From contig CAWESL010000013.1 in the NCBI GenBank assembly GCA_963811705.1, forward strand, positions 69,880 through 133,879: a stretch of 64,000 bases of DNA, in the 5' to 3' direction. Positions 25,433 through 34,828 of the stretch are shown piece after piece. Made by a program: the position numbers and the translations under genes. This DNA comes from DATJPR01 sp963811705 (GTDB taxonomy: Bacteria; Bacteroidota; Ignavibacteria; UBA10030; UBA6906). Position 1 is the first letter of the stretch; each line of letters begins with the position of its first letter. Under the pieces are notes generated by a model. The model made no database searches, had not been told where the DNA came from, and saw only the letters and a program-made list of their open reading frames with translations.

Positions 25433-26520
25433 GGTTGGACCGTCGTGGGGTTCGAAGAGGGCGTGTCGAGCCGGACGAAACGTTTCTCGATCGGCATCGG
25501 GATTCCGTGGGCGAGCAGCGCCTCGTACGCCTTCTCGCGCAGGCCGGTTTCGGCCGCGTATTGTACCGTGAAATCCCGGCAGCGGGCGACGAGCGTGATC
25601 TGGATCGCCGTGGGCGAGACATCGGTCACCGAGACGGAGGGTTCCGGATCCCGGAGAATGTCGGGGTGTGCCGCAGCAAGTTGGAGAAGGATCGTGCGCG
25701 CGCTTCCGATGTCCGCGCCGTAGGCGAGGTTGAACACCAGCAAGACGCGCATCTGGTTGTAGGGGAAGGCGTAGTTTGTGATCCTGCTCTTGATCAGGTC
25801 GGCGTTCGGTATGATCATCACGTTGTTGTCGAAATTCAAGAGTCTCGTCGAGCGGAGTCCGATCGCCAGGATATCGCCCACCACTCCCTGTCCCACTTCG
25901 ATACGGTCCCCAATCCGGAACGGGCGGTCGACCAGGATCACGAAGCCCGCGATCATGTTTGCGATGGTTTCCTGCGCGGCAAGGGCGACCGCGAGCGAGC
26001 CGACGCCGAGCGAAACAAGAAGACTTCCGATGTTGATGCCGAAATGATCAAGAACGATGATGATCGCGACAAAGGTCAGGGCGAAATTCACCGTCTTGGT
26101 TGTCAGCGGTCCGATCGCGCGCCGAAGATTGTCCGACCCGTCCCCTGACACGCGCCCGAGATACCACGAGATGAACTCCCGGACGCTTCCGACCACGACG
26201 CGCAGGAGCACGAACGCCGCGACAATGAAGACAACGTCTCTGGCGTATTCGAGCAGTTCGAGCGCGGTCTGGTCGTCCGGGGCGATTCCTTTGGCCACCT
26301 CGCGGAGGGCCACCCACAGCCCGGTCACAATCATGACGGGGCCGACACTCTTCAGGGCGACGACGAGGAGCCGGTCATCTGGGATCGATTCCGTTTTCGA
26401 AATCACCCTGCGGCCAACAAGGTTGAGAATCCAGCGGACCACCCGGATCAGGAGGAGGAACACCAGCAGGATGCCGGCGCCGATGACCGTGTGGTAGGCG
26501 AGCTTACCGAACTGGTCCAT
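25429..26520 (-). CDS. Small-conductance mechanosensitive channel (MscS family)
   Basis: 363 residues. Predicted membrane helices at about 12-35, 55-75, 90-115, 135-160, with the pore helix in GSLLVSLGVGSLAVALAAQE (Gly/Ala packing). The conserved beta domain FVILVDRPFRIGDRIEVGQG and VVGDILAIGLRSTRLLNFDN follows. The C-terminal cytosolic cage is present. The family releases solutes during osmotic downshock. The ATG at 26520 lies 17 bases inside the 3' end of pyrE. Confidence 0.93.
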   Translation of the reverse strand: MDQFGKLAYHTVIGAGILLVFLLLIRVVRWILNLVGRRVISKTESIPDDRLLVVALKSVGPVMIVTGLWVALREVAKGIAPDDQTALELLEYARDVVFIVAAFVLLRVVVGSVREFISWYLGRVSGDGSDNLRRAIGPLTTKTVNFALTFVAIIIVLDHFGINIGSLLVSLGVGSLAVALAAQETIANMIAGFVILVDRPFRIGDRIEVGQGVVGDILAIGLRSTRLLNFDNNVMIIPNADLIKSRITNYAFPYNQMRVLLVFNLAYGADIGSARTILLQLAAAHPDILRDPEPSVSVTDVSPTAIQITLVARCRDFTVQYAAETGLREKAYEALLAHGIPMPIEKRFVRLDTPSSNPTTVQP

Positions 26521-27103
26521 CGTTTCCTCTGCTTCCCGGCTTTACGACAGGGACCCCGGCACGGCAAAGCGGGCAGGACTCCGGCGTGGAGGAGACGACA
26601 TCCATGGTCAGAACCGACCGCTGCTTCCCGCCGGGTCCGATCGGGAATTGCACGCGACCACCCGAACGATCGACAATGTAGCCGACTCCCGCGACGACCC
26701 CCCCGTTCCTCCCGACGATATTGATCACTTCGAGGACTGAACCGCCGGTGGTCACCACATCTTCGCACACCAGAACCCGCTCCCCGCGCTTGATCTCGAA
26801 GCCGCGGCGAAGCAGCATTTCGCCGTCTTTCCGTTCGGTAAACATTGTGCGTTTGTGCAGCTGCCTCCCGACTTCCTGCGCGACGACGATGCCGCCCATC
26901 GCGGGAGCGACGACCACGTCGAGCGATGCGTCCCGGAAGTGTTGTGCGAGCTCCCCACACAGCAGCTCACAGTGCTCCGGATATTGGAGAACCTTTGCGC
27001 ACTGGAAGTACTGATTGGAGTGAAGGCCGGATGTAAGCTGGAAATGACCTTCGAGGAGGGCGCCGGTCTGTTTAAAGATCGTGAGGACTCTGTTGGGATC
27101 CAT
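26504..27103 (-). CDS. pyrE: Orotate phosphoribosyltransferase
   Basis: 199 residues. The PRPP-binding signature VLVCEDVVTTGGSVLEVI is intact, and SGLHSNQYFQCAKVLQYPEH is the orotate/PRPP region. It converts orotate and PRPP to OMP in pyrimidine synthesis. It is followed by mscS (17-base overlap) and then NUDIX and pdp, so synthesis and salvage of pyrimidines share this operon. The upstream bstA-like gene ends 18 bases before its start. Confidence 0.95.
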   Translation of the reverse strand: MDPNRVLTIFKQTGALLEGHFQLTSGLHSNQYFQCAKVLQYPEHCELLCGELAQHFRDASLDVVVAPAMGGIVVAQEVGRQLHKRTMFTERKDGEMLLRRGFEIKRGERVLVCEDVVTTGGSVLEVINIVGRNGGVVAGVGYIVDRSGGRVQFPIGPGGKQRSVLTMDVVSSTPESCPLCRAGVPVVKPGSRGNDGPVR

Positions 27104-27121
27104 AGGCTTCCTGTAGGGGGA

Positions 27122-27589
27122 TTACCATTTGTTTGCACGCCGCAAGCCGAGGATGTGCTCGACATGCTTCGCGCCGTGTCCGCTATAGGTTTGCAGCATG
27201 CTCTGGAGTGTCACATCCCCGCGTTCCGGATGCATTCCCGTCCGGCTCCATTCCTTCTCCGGGATCGCGCGAAGAAGGAGCGTCCATCGCACATGCAAGC
27301 CGCGCACGATCGCGAGCGAGCTTGCGATCGGGACGCCGCGCACATCCGCCTGCACGGCCCAGTCATCCTGGTTGTACGGCTTAAGGGTCGGATGGTCCTC
27401 CGTCAGGATGAGTTTCATCCTGACGAAGGCGTTCATGTGAGAATCCGCGAGATGGTGGACGACTTGCCGGACTGTCCATCCCCCCTCGCGATAGCGGGTA
27501 TCGAGCTGGGCGTCGTTGAGACCCTTCACGGCCGCCTCAACCTGATCCGGAAGCGCCGCAATGGCATCGATCATCATTGCGTTGTTCAT
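27122..27589 (-). CDS. bstA: YfiT/BstA-type metal-dependent hydrolase (DinB fold)
   Basis: 155 residues with a DinB-like four-helix fold. The metal-site histidines appear in QVVHHLADSHMNAF and YSGHGAKHVEHI, matching YfiT, which is renamed BstA (bacillithiol S-transferase) in Bacillus. GGWTVRQVVHHLADSH is the family hallmark. The function as a thiol transferase depends on bacillithiol being made, which cannot be checked here. The start ATG overlaps the radical SAM stop by four bases. Confidence 0.85.
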   Translation of the reverse strand: MNNAMMIDAIAALPDQVEAAVKGLNDAQLDTRYREGGWTVRQVVHHLADSHMNAFVRMKLILTEDHPTLKPYNQDDWAVQADVRGVPIASSLAIVRGLHVRWTLLLRAIPEKEWSRTGMHPERGDVTLQSMLQTYSGHGAKHVEHILGLRRANKW

Positions 27590-28644
27590 GTCTTGTCCTT
27601 TGCGTGACGTGCCTGGATTTCGATTTCTGCTATGTTGTCGATTTCTCCTTTGAAGGGACGGTCGCGGTCTTCGAATTCCGGTCTGTAGTACTCCGATGCT
27701 TCGAAGTCCTGGATCCAGCCGTGATCCATATCAAACTTCTCGAGTTCTGCGAGGACCCGGAGGTATTCGCTTTCGCGGATCTTTCGGTCGACGAGCGGCA
27801 TCGTCAGCGCCTTGTGCGTGGGGAAATACTGCGCCATGATGCTCAGGGTGGTGTGCGGACCGAGTTCTTCCCGTATCCAGCGCAACGATTCGCGGCTGCC
27901 GGCAAGATCGTTCGGGAGGACGAGGTGGCGGATAATGAGACCGCGTCGGACGAGTCCGTCATCGTCGTACACCAGGTGGCCGCCGACCTGGCGATGCATT
28001 TCCTTGATCGCCGCATGTGCAACGGATGGGTAGTCCTTGATTCTGGAGTATTCATACCCCATCGTGTCGTCCGCATATTTCAGATCGGGCAGGTAGATGT
28101 CGACGATGCCGTCAAGCAGCCGGAGAACCTCGACGGAATCGAAGGCGTTTGTATTGTAAATGAGAGGGAGATGAAGTCCCGACCGCGCGGCGATCTCGAC
28201 CGCGGCGATAATCTGCGGGACAAAATGGGAAGGCGACACGAACCCGATTGAGTGAACCCCCTTTTCCTGCAACTCGAGCATCATTGCCGCGAGCCGATCG
28301 AGGGAGACCTCATTCTTCCGCTCCTCAAGGTGATTCTGGCTGATGAGGTAGTTCTGGCAGTACACGCATCGCAGATTGCAGTTCCCGAAAAAGATGTTTC
28401 CCACTCCGCGCGTGCCGACCAGCGCCGGCTCTTCTCCGAAATGGACCGTCGCGGAGGAGACGACCGGCAACAGGCCGGAGTAACATCGCGCGATTTCGTT
28501 TTTCAATCGGTTGTTGCCGCAATCATGCGGGCAGACAGTGCAGGAGACAAGCAGAGCGGTCAGCCGCTCAACCCGTCGCGAGAGCTCGCCGGTGGCAAGA
28601 AGTTCAAGGTATGATGGAGTGAGAGACATGATCCCGTTCGTCAT
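27586..28644 (-). CDS. Radical SAM protein (PflA-like, COG1313 type)
   Basis: 352 residues from ATG 28644. The radical SAM cluster motif is CNLRCVYC (Cys89, Cys93, Cys96), followed by FVSPSHFVPQI and LPDLKYADD. An additional cysteine set in the N-terminal 55 residues (VSCTVCPHDCGNNR, later IARCYSG) may bind a second cluster; this arrangement is typical of the putative PflA-like group of unknown substrate. The start is uncertain: ATG 28629 (MSLTPSY) is an alternative. Its stop overlaps the bstA start. Confidence 0.85.
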   Translation of the reverse strand: MTNGIMSLTPSYLELLATGELSRRVERLTALLVSCTVCPHDCGNNRLKNEIARCYSGLLPVVSSATVHFGEEPALVGTRGVGNIFFGNCNLRCVYCQNYLISQNHLEERKNEVSLDRLAAMMLELQEKGVHSIGFVSPSHFVPQIIAAVEIAARSGLHLPLIYNTNAFDSVEVLRLLDGIVDIYLPDLKYADDTMGYEYSRIKDYPSVAHAAIKEMHRQVGGHLVYDDDGLVRRGLIIRHLVLPNDLAGSRESLRWIREELGPHTTLSIMAQYFPTHKALTMPLVDRKIRESEYLRVLAELEKFDMDHGWIQDFEASEYYRPEFEDRDRPFKGEIDNIAEIEIQARHAKDKT

Positions 28645-28672
28645 CCTAATATAATGAAAACCAGCCCATTTC

Positions 28673-29209
28673 TCATGCCGTCCCGTTCCGCGAATGCCCG
28701 GCGGGTTCGGAATCCGATCCCTCGAAGGCATCGAGCTCCGCTGCCGTCAGCCGATAGAGATGCCATTCCTTCATGTGCTTCGCTCCGAGTCGGCGATAGA
28801 ATTCGATGGCCGGAGCATTCCAGTCGAGGACCGTCCACTCCATCCTGCCGCAGCCGCGTCGACGAGCCTCACGGGCAACCGCATGAAACAGGAAGTATCC
28901 CGCTTTCATCTTGCGGAATTCCGGCAACACGAAGAGGTCCTCGAGATACAGCGTCGGGAGCGCCAGGAAACTGGAGTACGATTCAAAGATGAAGGCATAG
29001 CCGGCAGGAGTTCCGTCGACGAGAGCCAGGAACGCTTCGATTCGGGGATGATCGCCGAACATGTCGTCCACCAGCCGTCGCCTGGCCGACTCGTCCGGGG
29101 GGTCCAGGTGCTCATACGAAGCAAGTCCTTCAACCAGTCGCAGAATGGCGGAGGCGTCAGCCGTGTGTGCTTTTCGAATCTGGAGCGAAGAGTTCATAGG
29201 GGGATTCAT
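28673..29209 (-). CDS. GNAT-family N-acetyltransferase
   Basis: 178 residues. The acetyl-CoA motif A region is LYLEDLFVLPEFRKMKAGYF followed by FHAVAREARRRGCGRMEW, and motif B is WNAPAIEFYRRLGAK. This pattern matches the diamine/spermidine acetyltransferase-like branch (LEDLFV, WNxPAIxFYxxLGA), but the substrate is not determined. Either of two ATG codons (29209, 29197) could start it, and neither has an obvious Shine-Dalgarno site. The frame upstream to 29281 overlaps the DUF486 gene. Confidence 0.85.
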   Translation of the reverse strand: MNPPMNSSLQIRKAHTADASAILRLVEGLASYEHLDPPDESARRRLVDDMFGDHPRIEAFLALVDGTPAGYAFIFESYSSFLALPTLYLEDLFVLPEFRKMKAGYFLFHAVAREARRRGCGRMEWTVLDWNAPAIEFYRRLGAKHMKEWHLYRLTAAELDAFEGSDSEPAGHSRNGTA

Positions 29210-29214
29210 TTTCG

Positions 29215-29544
29215 TTAGGGAGTTTTGAACGCGAAAAATACCGCCCCGAGGACAAAGAAGAATGAGACGATATAGTTCCAACGAAAGTCTTCCTTCAGGT
29301 AAAGAACCGAGAACCCTGCAAAGACGATGAGCGTTATGACCTCCTGGATGATTTTCAGCTGGGCGGCGGTGAACTGGCCATAGCCAATTCGGTTCGCGGG
29401 AACCTGCAGACAGTACTCAAAAAAGGCAATAAGCCAACTCACTCCGATCGCCTGCCAGAGCGGGATCTGCCGAAACCGAAGATGGCCATACCACGCGAAC
29501 GTCATAAACACATTGGAACCGAACAGAAGCAGAACCGTACGCAT
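29215..29544 (-). CDS. DUF486 (DMT-like) small membrane protein
   Basis: 109 residues with four predicted membrane helices. The sequence FMTFAWYGHLRF, SWLIAFFEYCLQVPANRIGY and VITLIVFAGFSVLYL is characteristic of the DUF486 family, which resembles small multidrug-type transporters of the DMT superfamily. The role is unknown. The ATG at 29544 begins the first helix; the ORF extends to 29583 with a charged stretch that is less likely. Confidence 0.85.
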   Translation of the reverse strand: MRTVLLLFGSNVFMTFAWYGHLRFRQIPLWQAIGVSWLIAFFEYCLQVPANRIGYGQFTAAQLKIIQEVITLIVFAGFSVLYLKEDFRWNYIVSFFFVLGAVFFAFKTP

Positions 29545-29713
29545 ATTTTTTTTGTTGTCCTTGTAATAACCGCGGGACGGCAAATTTCCCCGGAATTGAA
29601 GAACTTGCTACTAAGCACGATACGTGCGAAATTAAGAGATTGATTCTTCTCTCGACAGTGGTTAATTAGCAGAAAAGTATGAAATCTTCCGGTCATTTTC
29701 AGGGAGAACGGCC

Positions 29714-30368
29714 ATGAGTAAGCTCTATGTCTCCAATAAAGATGAGTCTGCCCGCCTTTTCAAAAGCGATCTTCTGGAATTCTTTACGCATGTCCATTGG
29801 AGCATTCCACTTATCATTTTCGTCCCAATAGTCGCATACTTTTTGTATCGTCACGGCCGAAGAGGGGATTGTTGGTCCCGGCGAAGGGACTTCGCTGTTT
29901 CTCTTCGGCGGTTTTATCTGGACGCTCACGGAATACCTGCTTCACCGGTTCGCATTTCACTACCAGCCCAGGAGCGAATGGGGGAAGAGAATTCACTTCC
30001 TCACGCATGGCGTGCATCATGACTATCCAAACGACACCAAACGTTTGGTGATGGTTCCCACAGTGAGCATCCCGTTGGCTTCAGCATTCTATCTCGTGTT
30101 CGGGCTCATTCTCGGCTTCCACTATGTGCCGCCGTTCTTCGCCGGATTTCTTATCGGCTATATTGCGTACGACGAGATTCATTACGCTACTCATCATGCT
30201 CCGTTCAAGAGCGGGATCTTCCTGTTTCTCAAGCAACATCATATCCGGCACCACTACGGCAATCCGGACCGGGGGTACGGCGTAAGCTCCCCGTTGTGGG
30301 ACCATGTGTTCGGCACGCTGGACGAAAAGGAGAAGGCGGGCGAATCGGAGGGGAATGCCCCTGCCTGA
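29714..30368 (+). pseudogene. Fatty acid hydroxylase / sterol desaturase-type membrane protein with one frameshift
   Basis: The first 45 codons from ATG 29714 (ribosome site AGGGAG) run in one frame (FFTHVHWSIPLIIFVPIVAY), and from about 29850 the product continues one frame over (VTAEEGIVGPGEGTSLFLFG). The histidine clusters of the di-iron fatty acid hydroxylase superfamily are all present in the second frame: LLHRFAFHY, HFLTHGVHHDYP, HYATHH and KQHHIRHHYG. Deleting one T from the five-T run at 29840-29844 joins the frames into about 217 codons. A single-base sequencing error is as likely as a real pseudogene. A terminator follows at 30394. Confidence 0.8.
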
Positions 30369-30393
30369 AGAGGACACTGTGTTGATGACACTG

Positions 30394-30436
30394 CAACGGC
30401 GCTTCTCGATTCGAGAAAGCGCCGTTGTCGTTTTTC
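30394..30436 (+). terminator. Rho-independent terminator after the hydroxylase gene
   Basis: The arm CAACGGCGCTTCTCGA pairs with TCGAGAAAGCGCCGTTG (one bulged A) to give a stem of about 16 pairs, directly followed by TCGTTTTTCC. It stops transcription of the plus-strand gene before it meets the convergent thioredoxin gene, whose stop is at 30439. Confidence 0.85.
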
Positions 30437-30438
30437 CT

Positions 30439-32325
30439 CTACTCGGCCAGCAACGTTTCGATCTGCGCCGTAAGCTCTGACATCATCTCATTCTCTCCAT
30501 AGAACCCGACGCTCTTAAACGCGATGTTCCCGTTCTTGTCGATAATGAACTTCGTCGGGATCCCGTCGACGCCGTACCGATCGACCGCATCCTGGTCGTA
30601 GAGGACCGGGAAGGTGTACTTGTTTTCTGCAATGAATTTCTTGACGAGGTCAATCCGATCCTGACCGCCCACGCGCTCCCACGTATCGAGTGCGAGAATC
30701 TTGACCTTGTCGTTTGAAGCATATTTTTCATACACCTTCTGCAGCGTGGGGAACGACATCTTGCACGGACCGCACCATGTCGCCCAGAAATCGATTACGA
30801 CAACTTTCCCCTTGAGGTCCGCCAGTTTTACCGTCGTCCCGTCCATTCCCTTCAGCTCGAACGGGATTTCCGGCTTCGAGATTCTGCTCTTGAGGATCTT
30901 CGCCACCGCCGCCTTCGCTGCATTGTCCTTCGCGACGGCGAGACTTTCGTCAAAGCCCTTGCTGGACCCGTGAACCTTGACGTACGCCTCTCTATAATAG
31001 GCGAGGATGTTGTCATTGGACTTTCCGGACTCGACGGCTTCCTTGCCGACAGTTGCCGCCTTCTCGTAGTTCCCCTCTTTGTTATATGTCATGAGGAGGC
31101 GCTCGGTGATGTCCGGCGAATCCCCTTTCGTCCCGTGGTACGCTCCTTCGAACGCCGTTTCCGCCTCCGCGATCTTTCCCAGCTTGTAGAGCCCGTATCC
31201 GTAGGTGTCGAGGACCATCGCCCTGTTGTTTGCGATTGCGTCGCGCCACTGCCGAACGGAGAGATACGACGGCCTCAGCGAGTCGGGTGGATTCGCGGCT
31301 TCATCCACGCCGCGCTTTGCGAGCGCAGTGGCCTTCTCGAGATTCTCGCCCTTCTCGATCCAATCCCATGCGATTTCATTGAACATGGCGGTGCGGACAT
31401 CCTTGACGCGCTCAGCAACAGCGAGGGCGTTCTCCGGCTGTTTCAACTGGACATACGCTGCGAACAGCATGGCCTGCAGCGAGGAGAGCTCGGGGCCGGG
31501 CGAGGGGAAGTCCTTGAGGAACGCAACAAGCAGGTCGGCGCGTCGTTGTGGATCGCGCTCCGCGGAAATCGCGTTCTCACGGGCCCGTTGTGTGATCAAC
31601 CCGAGAGGATGCGACGTGGCAGCCTCCTTCTGGATGGAGTCTGCCCGCGCTCCTTCTCCTACCTGGCCAAGCCAATAGAGCATCGCGCTTTCTGCATCCT
31701 CGTCATTTCCAAATTGTTTGAACCGGCGATCGACGTCGCTGCGAAGGTCCGGCCGGGTATCCGCTCCCCTGCTTTTTCGCAAAAGGATCGTCCACTCTGC
31801 CGGATACGCTTTCCAATTCGACGGATACAGCGTCTGCTCCTCCTTGATCGCGGCGAGGCCGGCATCATAGTCTCTCTCGTGCGTGAAATCCATGACGCCG
31901 CTTCCGGCGAGGAAATTGCCATAGGCGATGTTTGCGCCGGGCACAGGTTTGCCGTCAGCCCCGTACACCATGGCGGTCCAACAGTTGCCGTTATTGTTGT
32001 CGGTCTTCTCGCCTGCGCGCACAAGAACGACGATCAGGCGGGCATCCGCATCCTTCAGGAGAAAATCGCCCGTCCAGCCGTTTGCCTTCTTTTCAAGGGG
32101 AACGGTAACCAGGACCGGCAACCCATCGGGATGCATCAACATCGCGCCGGCTTCGATCTCTTTGACGTCGGACAGAACAGCACCCTGGGCGCTTGCGTTG
32201 TAGGTGATCGACACACGGTCTCCGATCTTCGGCGCCTGCGGATCGATGGTGAGGACCTGCGCTGAGAGCAGAAGCGGTATAAATACCGCGCCGCTGAGAA
32301 GGAACATCATCTTCTTTTGTATCAT
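30439..32325 (-). CDS. Secreted TPR-containing protein with C-terminal TlpA-like thioredoxin domain
   Basis: 628 residues. ATG 32325 has GGAGGT at an ideal distance and starts a signal peptide (MMFLLSGAVFIPLLLSAQ). Residues about 20-130 are beta-rich, about 170-470 have repeated helical hairpins (TPR-like: YGYGLYKLGKIAEAETAFEG), and the last about 140 form a thioredoxin domain with the active site DFWATWCGPCKMSF, GIPTKFIIDKNG being the cis-Pro strand. TlpA/ResA-like domains reduce disulfides in the periplasm, for example for cytochrome c maturation. The fusion with a TPR part suggests binding to a partner. Confidence 0.85.
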   Translation of the reverse strand: MIQKKMMFLLSGAVFIPLLLSAQVLTIDPQAPKIGDRVSITYNASAQGAVLSDVKEIEAGAMLMHPDGLPVLVTVPLEKKANGWTGDFLLKDADARLIVVLVRAGEKTDNNNGNCWTAMVYGADGKPVPGANIAYGNFLAGSGVMDFTHERDYDAGLAAIKEEQTLYPSNWKAYPAEWTILLRKSRGADTRPDLRSDVDRRFKQFGNDEDAESAMLYWLGQVGEGARADSIQKEAATSHPLGLITQRARENAISAERDPQRRADLLVAFLKDFPSPGPELSSLQAMLFAAYVQLKQPENALAVAERVKDVRTAMFNEIAWDWIEKGENLEKATALAKRGVDEAANPPDSLRPSYLSVRQWRDAIANNRAMVLDTYGYGLYKLGKIAEAETAFEGAYHGTKGDSPDITERLLMTYNKEGNYEKAATVGKEAVESGKSNDNILAYYREAYVKVHGSSKGFDESLAVAKDNAAKAAVAKILKSRISKPEIPFELKGMDGTTVKLADLKGKVVVIDFWATWCGPCKMSFPTLQKVYEKYASNDKVKILALDTWERVGGQDRIDLVKKFIAENKYTFPVLYDQDAVDRYGVDGIPTKFIIDKNGNIAFKSVGFYGENEMMSELTAQIETLLAE

Positions 32326-32378
32326 TGGAACCTCCATAGGGAAATCGCTCTTTGGTATACATCAATTGTGCGGGCCGG

Positions 32379-33704
32379 TTACTTCTCCCCCATGAGAGTG
32401 AGTCGTTTCCTGGCGACGGCGACCCGCTCTGCGTCGCTCTTCCTCTTGTTCGGAAAATGCAGAAACGCCGTATAAAGCTTCCTGGCCTGATCGTACTGCC
32501 GAAGTTGGTCGCAGCAGAATCCCTGGTAGAACAACGCGGTCGCCCTCGAAGGATCGAAAAGAGCCGCCCTGCGGTAACTCTCCCGTGCAGCCGCAACGTG
32601 GTTGCCGCCGAGCTGCAGCGCCCCGATCCGTTCGTAGGCGCTTCCAATATCCTCTGGATTCATGACCGCAATCGCACGACGAAGACATGCGATCGCCGCG
32701 GCAATCGAATCGATGCAGGAATAACTGATCCCCATGTTGATGAAGACCCCGGGATTTTCGGGTTCGAGCGCCGCTGCGGCTCTGTAAGCGATAACGGAAG
32801 AATCGTACATCTTGCGCTGGAAGTAGACCGAACCAAGATGTCCGAACGCAAGAACGTTCGCCGTGTCCGCGAGCGCTGCCTTTCGGTAATAGTCCGTCGC
32901 AACGTCGAGGTCTTCTGTTTTCTCTCTGCACAATCCCGCCTTAAACAGAATGTCGCTGTTCCATGGCTGAGCCTGCGCGGCGACACGGAACAAACGGAAG
33001 GCGTCCTCATACGCCTTCTTGTCCAGATACAGCGATCCCAGTTGCACCATGACGGTAACGTTCGACGGACTGAGCGCAAGACTGGTGGCGAGCATTGTGC
33101 GCGCAGAGTCCGCCTTCCCCGATTTGGAGAGGGCGGTTCCCATTTGCGCGTAGAGCCCGGCATTCCGGGGTGATGCGGCAATTGCCCGTGACAAAATCGG
33201 CAGGGCTTCAGAGTATGCCCGCTTCCTGACGAGGAGGTTCCCAAGGCCTTCGAGTGCGGCAGGGAAGGTCGAGTCCTGTTTCAACGCCCGACGATAGAAG
33301 CCCTCCGCCTCTTCAGTTCGTCCTTGCCTGTCGAGCAGGTCCGCCAATTGGAGACGGACGCGGAACGACGAGGTGTCAAGAACGAGAGCTCGACGCCATT
33401 CCTTCTCGGCTGATTTCACATCCCCCATGGCGGCTTGGACCGCCGCAATGTTGGCGTGGATCCCCGGCCGGACCGTGTCGCTGATGGTGAAGAACGCCGC
33501 GAGCGCCGACTGAAGGCGACCTTCTCCGAACGCCATCATGCCCGACGCAAAAAGACTGTCCTCTTTCATGCGAACGCGGTGGATGTCGGAACTGTCCTGA
33601 GGGTAACTTTCTCCCGAAGGAAACAGGGCGACGATGAAGATCCAGAGGAGATGGATCAACGGTGATTCGACACGCGAACGCCAACCGGAAACGGGAGGAT
33701 GCAT
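32379..33704 (-). CDS. Tetratricopeptide-repeat protein
   Basis: 441 residues with an N-terminal hydrophobic segment (LIHLLWIFIVALFPSG), so exported or membrane-anchored. About ten TPR units cover the rest, for example ALAAFFTISDTVRPGIHANI, AAAALEPENPGVFINMGISY and YRRAALFDPSRATALFYQGF. TPR arrays act as protein-binding scaffolds; the partner is unknown. The start at 33704 has GAGGTC upstream. It follows hypE by 53 bases in the same direction, so read-through from the hydrogenase operon is possible. Confidence 0.88.
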   Translation of the reverse strand: MHPPVSGWRSRVESPLIHLLWIFIVALFPSGESYPQDSSDIHRVRMKEDSLFASGMMAFGEGRLQSALAAFFTISDTVRPGIHANIAAVQAAMGDVKSAEKEWRRALVLDTSSFRVRLQLADLLDRQGRTEEAEGFYRRALKQDSTFPAALEGLGNLLVRKRAYSEALPILSRAIAASPRNAGLYAQMGTALSKSGKADSARTMLATSLALSPSNVTVMVQLGSLYLDKKAYEDAFRLFRVAAQAQPWNSDILFKAGLCREKTEDLDVATDYYRKAALADTANVLAFGHLGSVYFQRKMYDSSVIAYRAAAALEPENPGVFINMGISYSCIDSIAAAIACLRRAIAVMNPEDIGSAYERIGALQLGGNHVAAARESYRRAALFDPSRATALFYQGFCCDQLRQYDQARKLYTAFLHFPNKRKSDAERVAVARKRLTLMGEK

Positions 33705-33757
33705 CGTGGACCTCGGCTGGAAGAATACAGGATCACTGTGTCAACAGGGCCGCGCGT

Positions 33758-34828
33758 TCAGCAAATCCTCGGCAGCTGTTCCCCGGAGAGCATATCCACC
33801 ACCCGGGTCCCGCCGATCGTCGTTTTCATCACGACGGTCCCGGCATGTTCGGCGACGACCCTGCCGATGGCGGTCGACGCTGCGCCCGCGGGATGTCGGC
33901 GCATCGCGGCAAGAACGCGTTCAGCATGCGACGGCGGCACAAACGCGAGAAGTTTCCCTTCGTTGGCTACGTAGAGCGGGTCGAATCCGAGGATCTCGCA
34001 TGCGCCCCGCACTTCATCGGGGACGGGGATGTTCGCTTCGTCCAACAGGATTCCCACCCGGGCGGATTTTGCGATTTCATTGGTCGCGCTCGCCACGCCG
34101 CCCCGCGTGGGATCGCGAAGCACGTGAATGTCCGGACACGCTTCGAGCATCGCGGCAACGAGCCCGTTCAGGGGCATTGTATCACTCTTGATCTGGGTTT
34201 CGAATTCCAACCCTTCGCGCACTGACATGATGGCCATGCCGTGGACCCCGATGGGTCCATTGACGAGAATAACGTCGCCTGCGGACGCGCGATCGGGACG
34301 AATGTTCACCCCTTTCCGCACAAGGCCGATCCCGCTGGTGGTGATGAATATCCCGTCTCCCTTTCCACGGTCAACCACTTTGGTATCACCGGTGACAAGC
34401 GACACTCCGGCCGCCTTCGCCGCCCGCTGCATCGCGAGGACAACCTTCCACAGGTGATCGATGGGGAACCCCTCCTCAAGAATGAGCGCGGAGGAGAGAT
34501 ATTTCGGGTCGGCGCCGCACATCGCAAGATCATTCACGGTGCCATTGATTGCCAGCTCGCCGATCGAACCACCGGGGAACACGATAGGTTGAACGACGTA
34601 CGAATCCGTCGACATCGCAATCCGCGCTCCCCCGAGATCAAGAATCGCCCCGTCGTGTTGTTGCGCGAGCTCGGCATTGTTGAACTGCGGCACAAACAGC
34701 TTCTCGATGAGTTGTTGTGTCAGCTTCCCCCCGCCGCCGTGGGCAAGGAGGATCCGCGGATAGTCGGCGATCGGAATCGGACATGCCGGGCCCTGGGAAA
34801 TGTCGAAGCCGTCTGTTTCAGGATTCAC
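33758..34828 (-). CDS. hypE: Hydrogenase expression/formation protein HypE
   Basis: 356 residues from a GTG whose TGA overlap with the preceding MFS stop (GTGA) fixes the start. The N-terminal LLAHGGGGKLTQQLIEKLF, the glycine-rich MSTDSYVVQP and the C-terminal tail ending PRIC-stop are the HypE hallmarks. The terminal cysteine carries the carbamoyl group from HypF and dehydrates it to thiocyanate, which supplies the Fe(CN)2(CO) ligands of [NiFe]-hydrogenase. Without the overlap one could read from 34969, but that would lie inside the MFS gene. Confidence 0.97.
   Translation of the reverse strand: MNPETDGFDISQGPACPIPIADYPRILLAHGGGGKLTQQLIEKLFVPQFNNAELAQQHDGAILDLGGARIAMSTDSYVVQPIVFPGGSIGELAINGTVNDLAMCGADPKYLSSALILEEGFPIDHLWKVVLAMQRAAKAAGVSLVTGDTKVVDRGKGDGIFITTSGIGLVRKGVNIRPDRASAGDVILVNGPIGVHGMAIMSVREGLEFETQIKSDTMPLNGLVAAMLEACPDIHVLRDPTRGGVASATNEIAKSARVGILLDEANIPVPDEVRGACEILGFDPLYVANEGKLLAFVPPSHAERVLAAMRRHPAGAASTAIGRVVAEHAGTVVMKTTIGGTRVVDMLSGEQLPRIC

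Noticed and set aside
29615..29627. Small hairpin GCACG-ATA-CGTGC
   Set aside because: Only five base pairs, no T-tract; no functional meaning can be supported.
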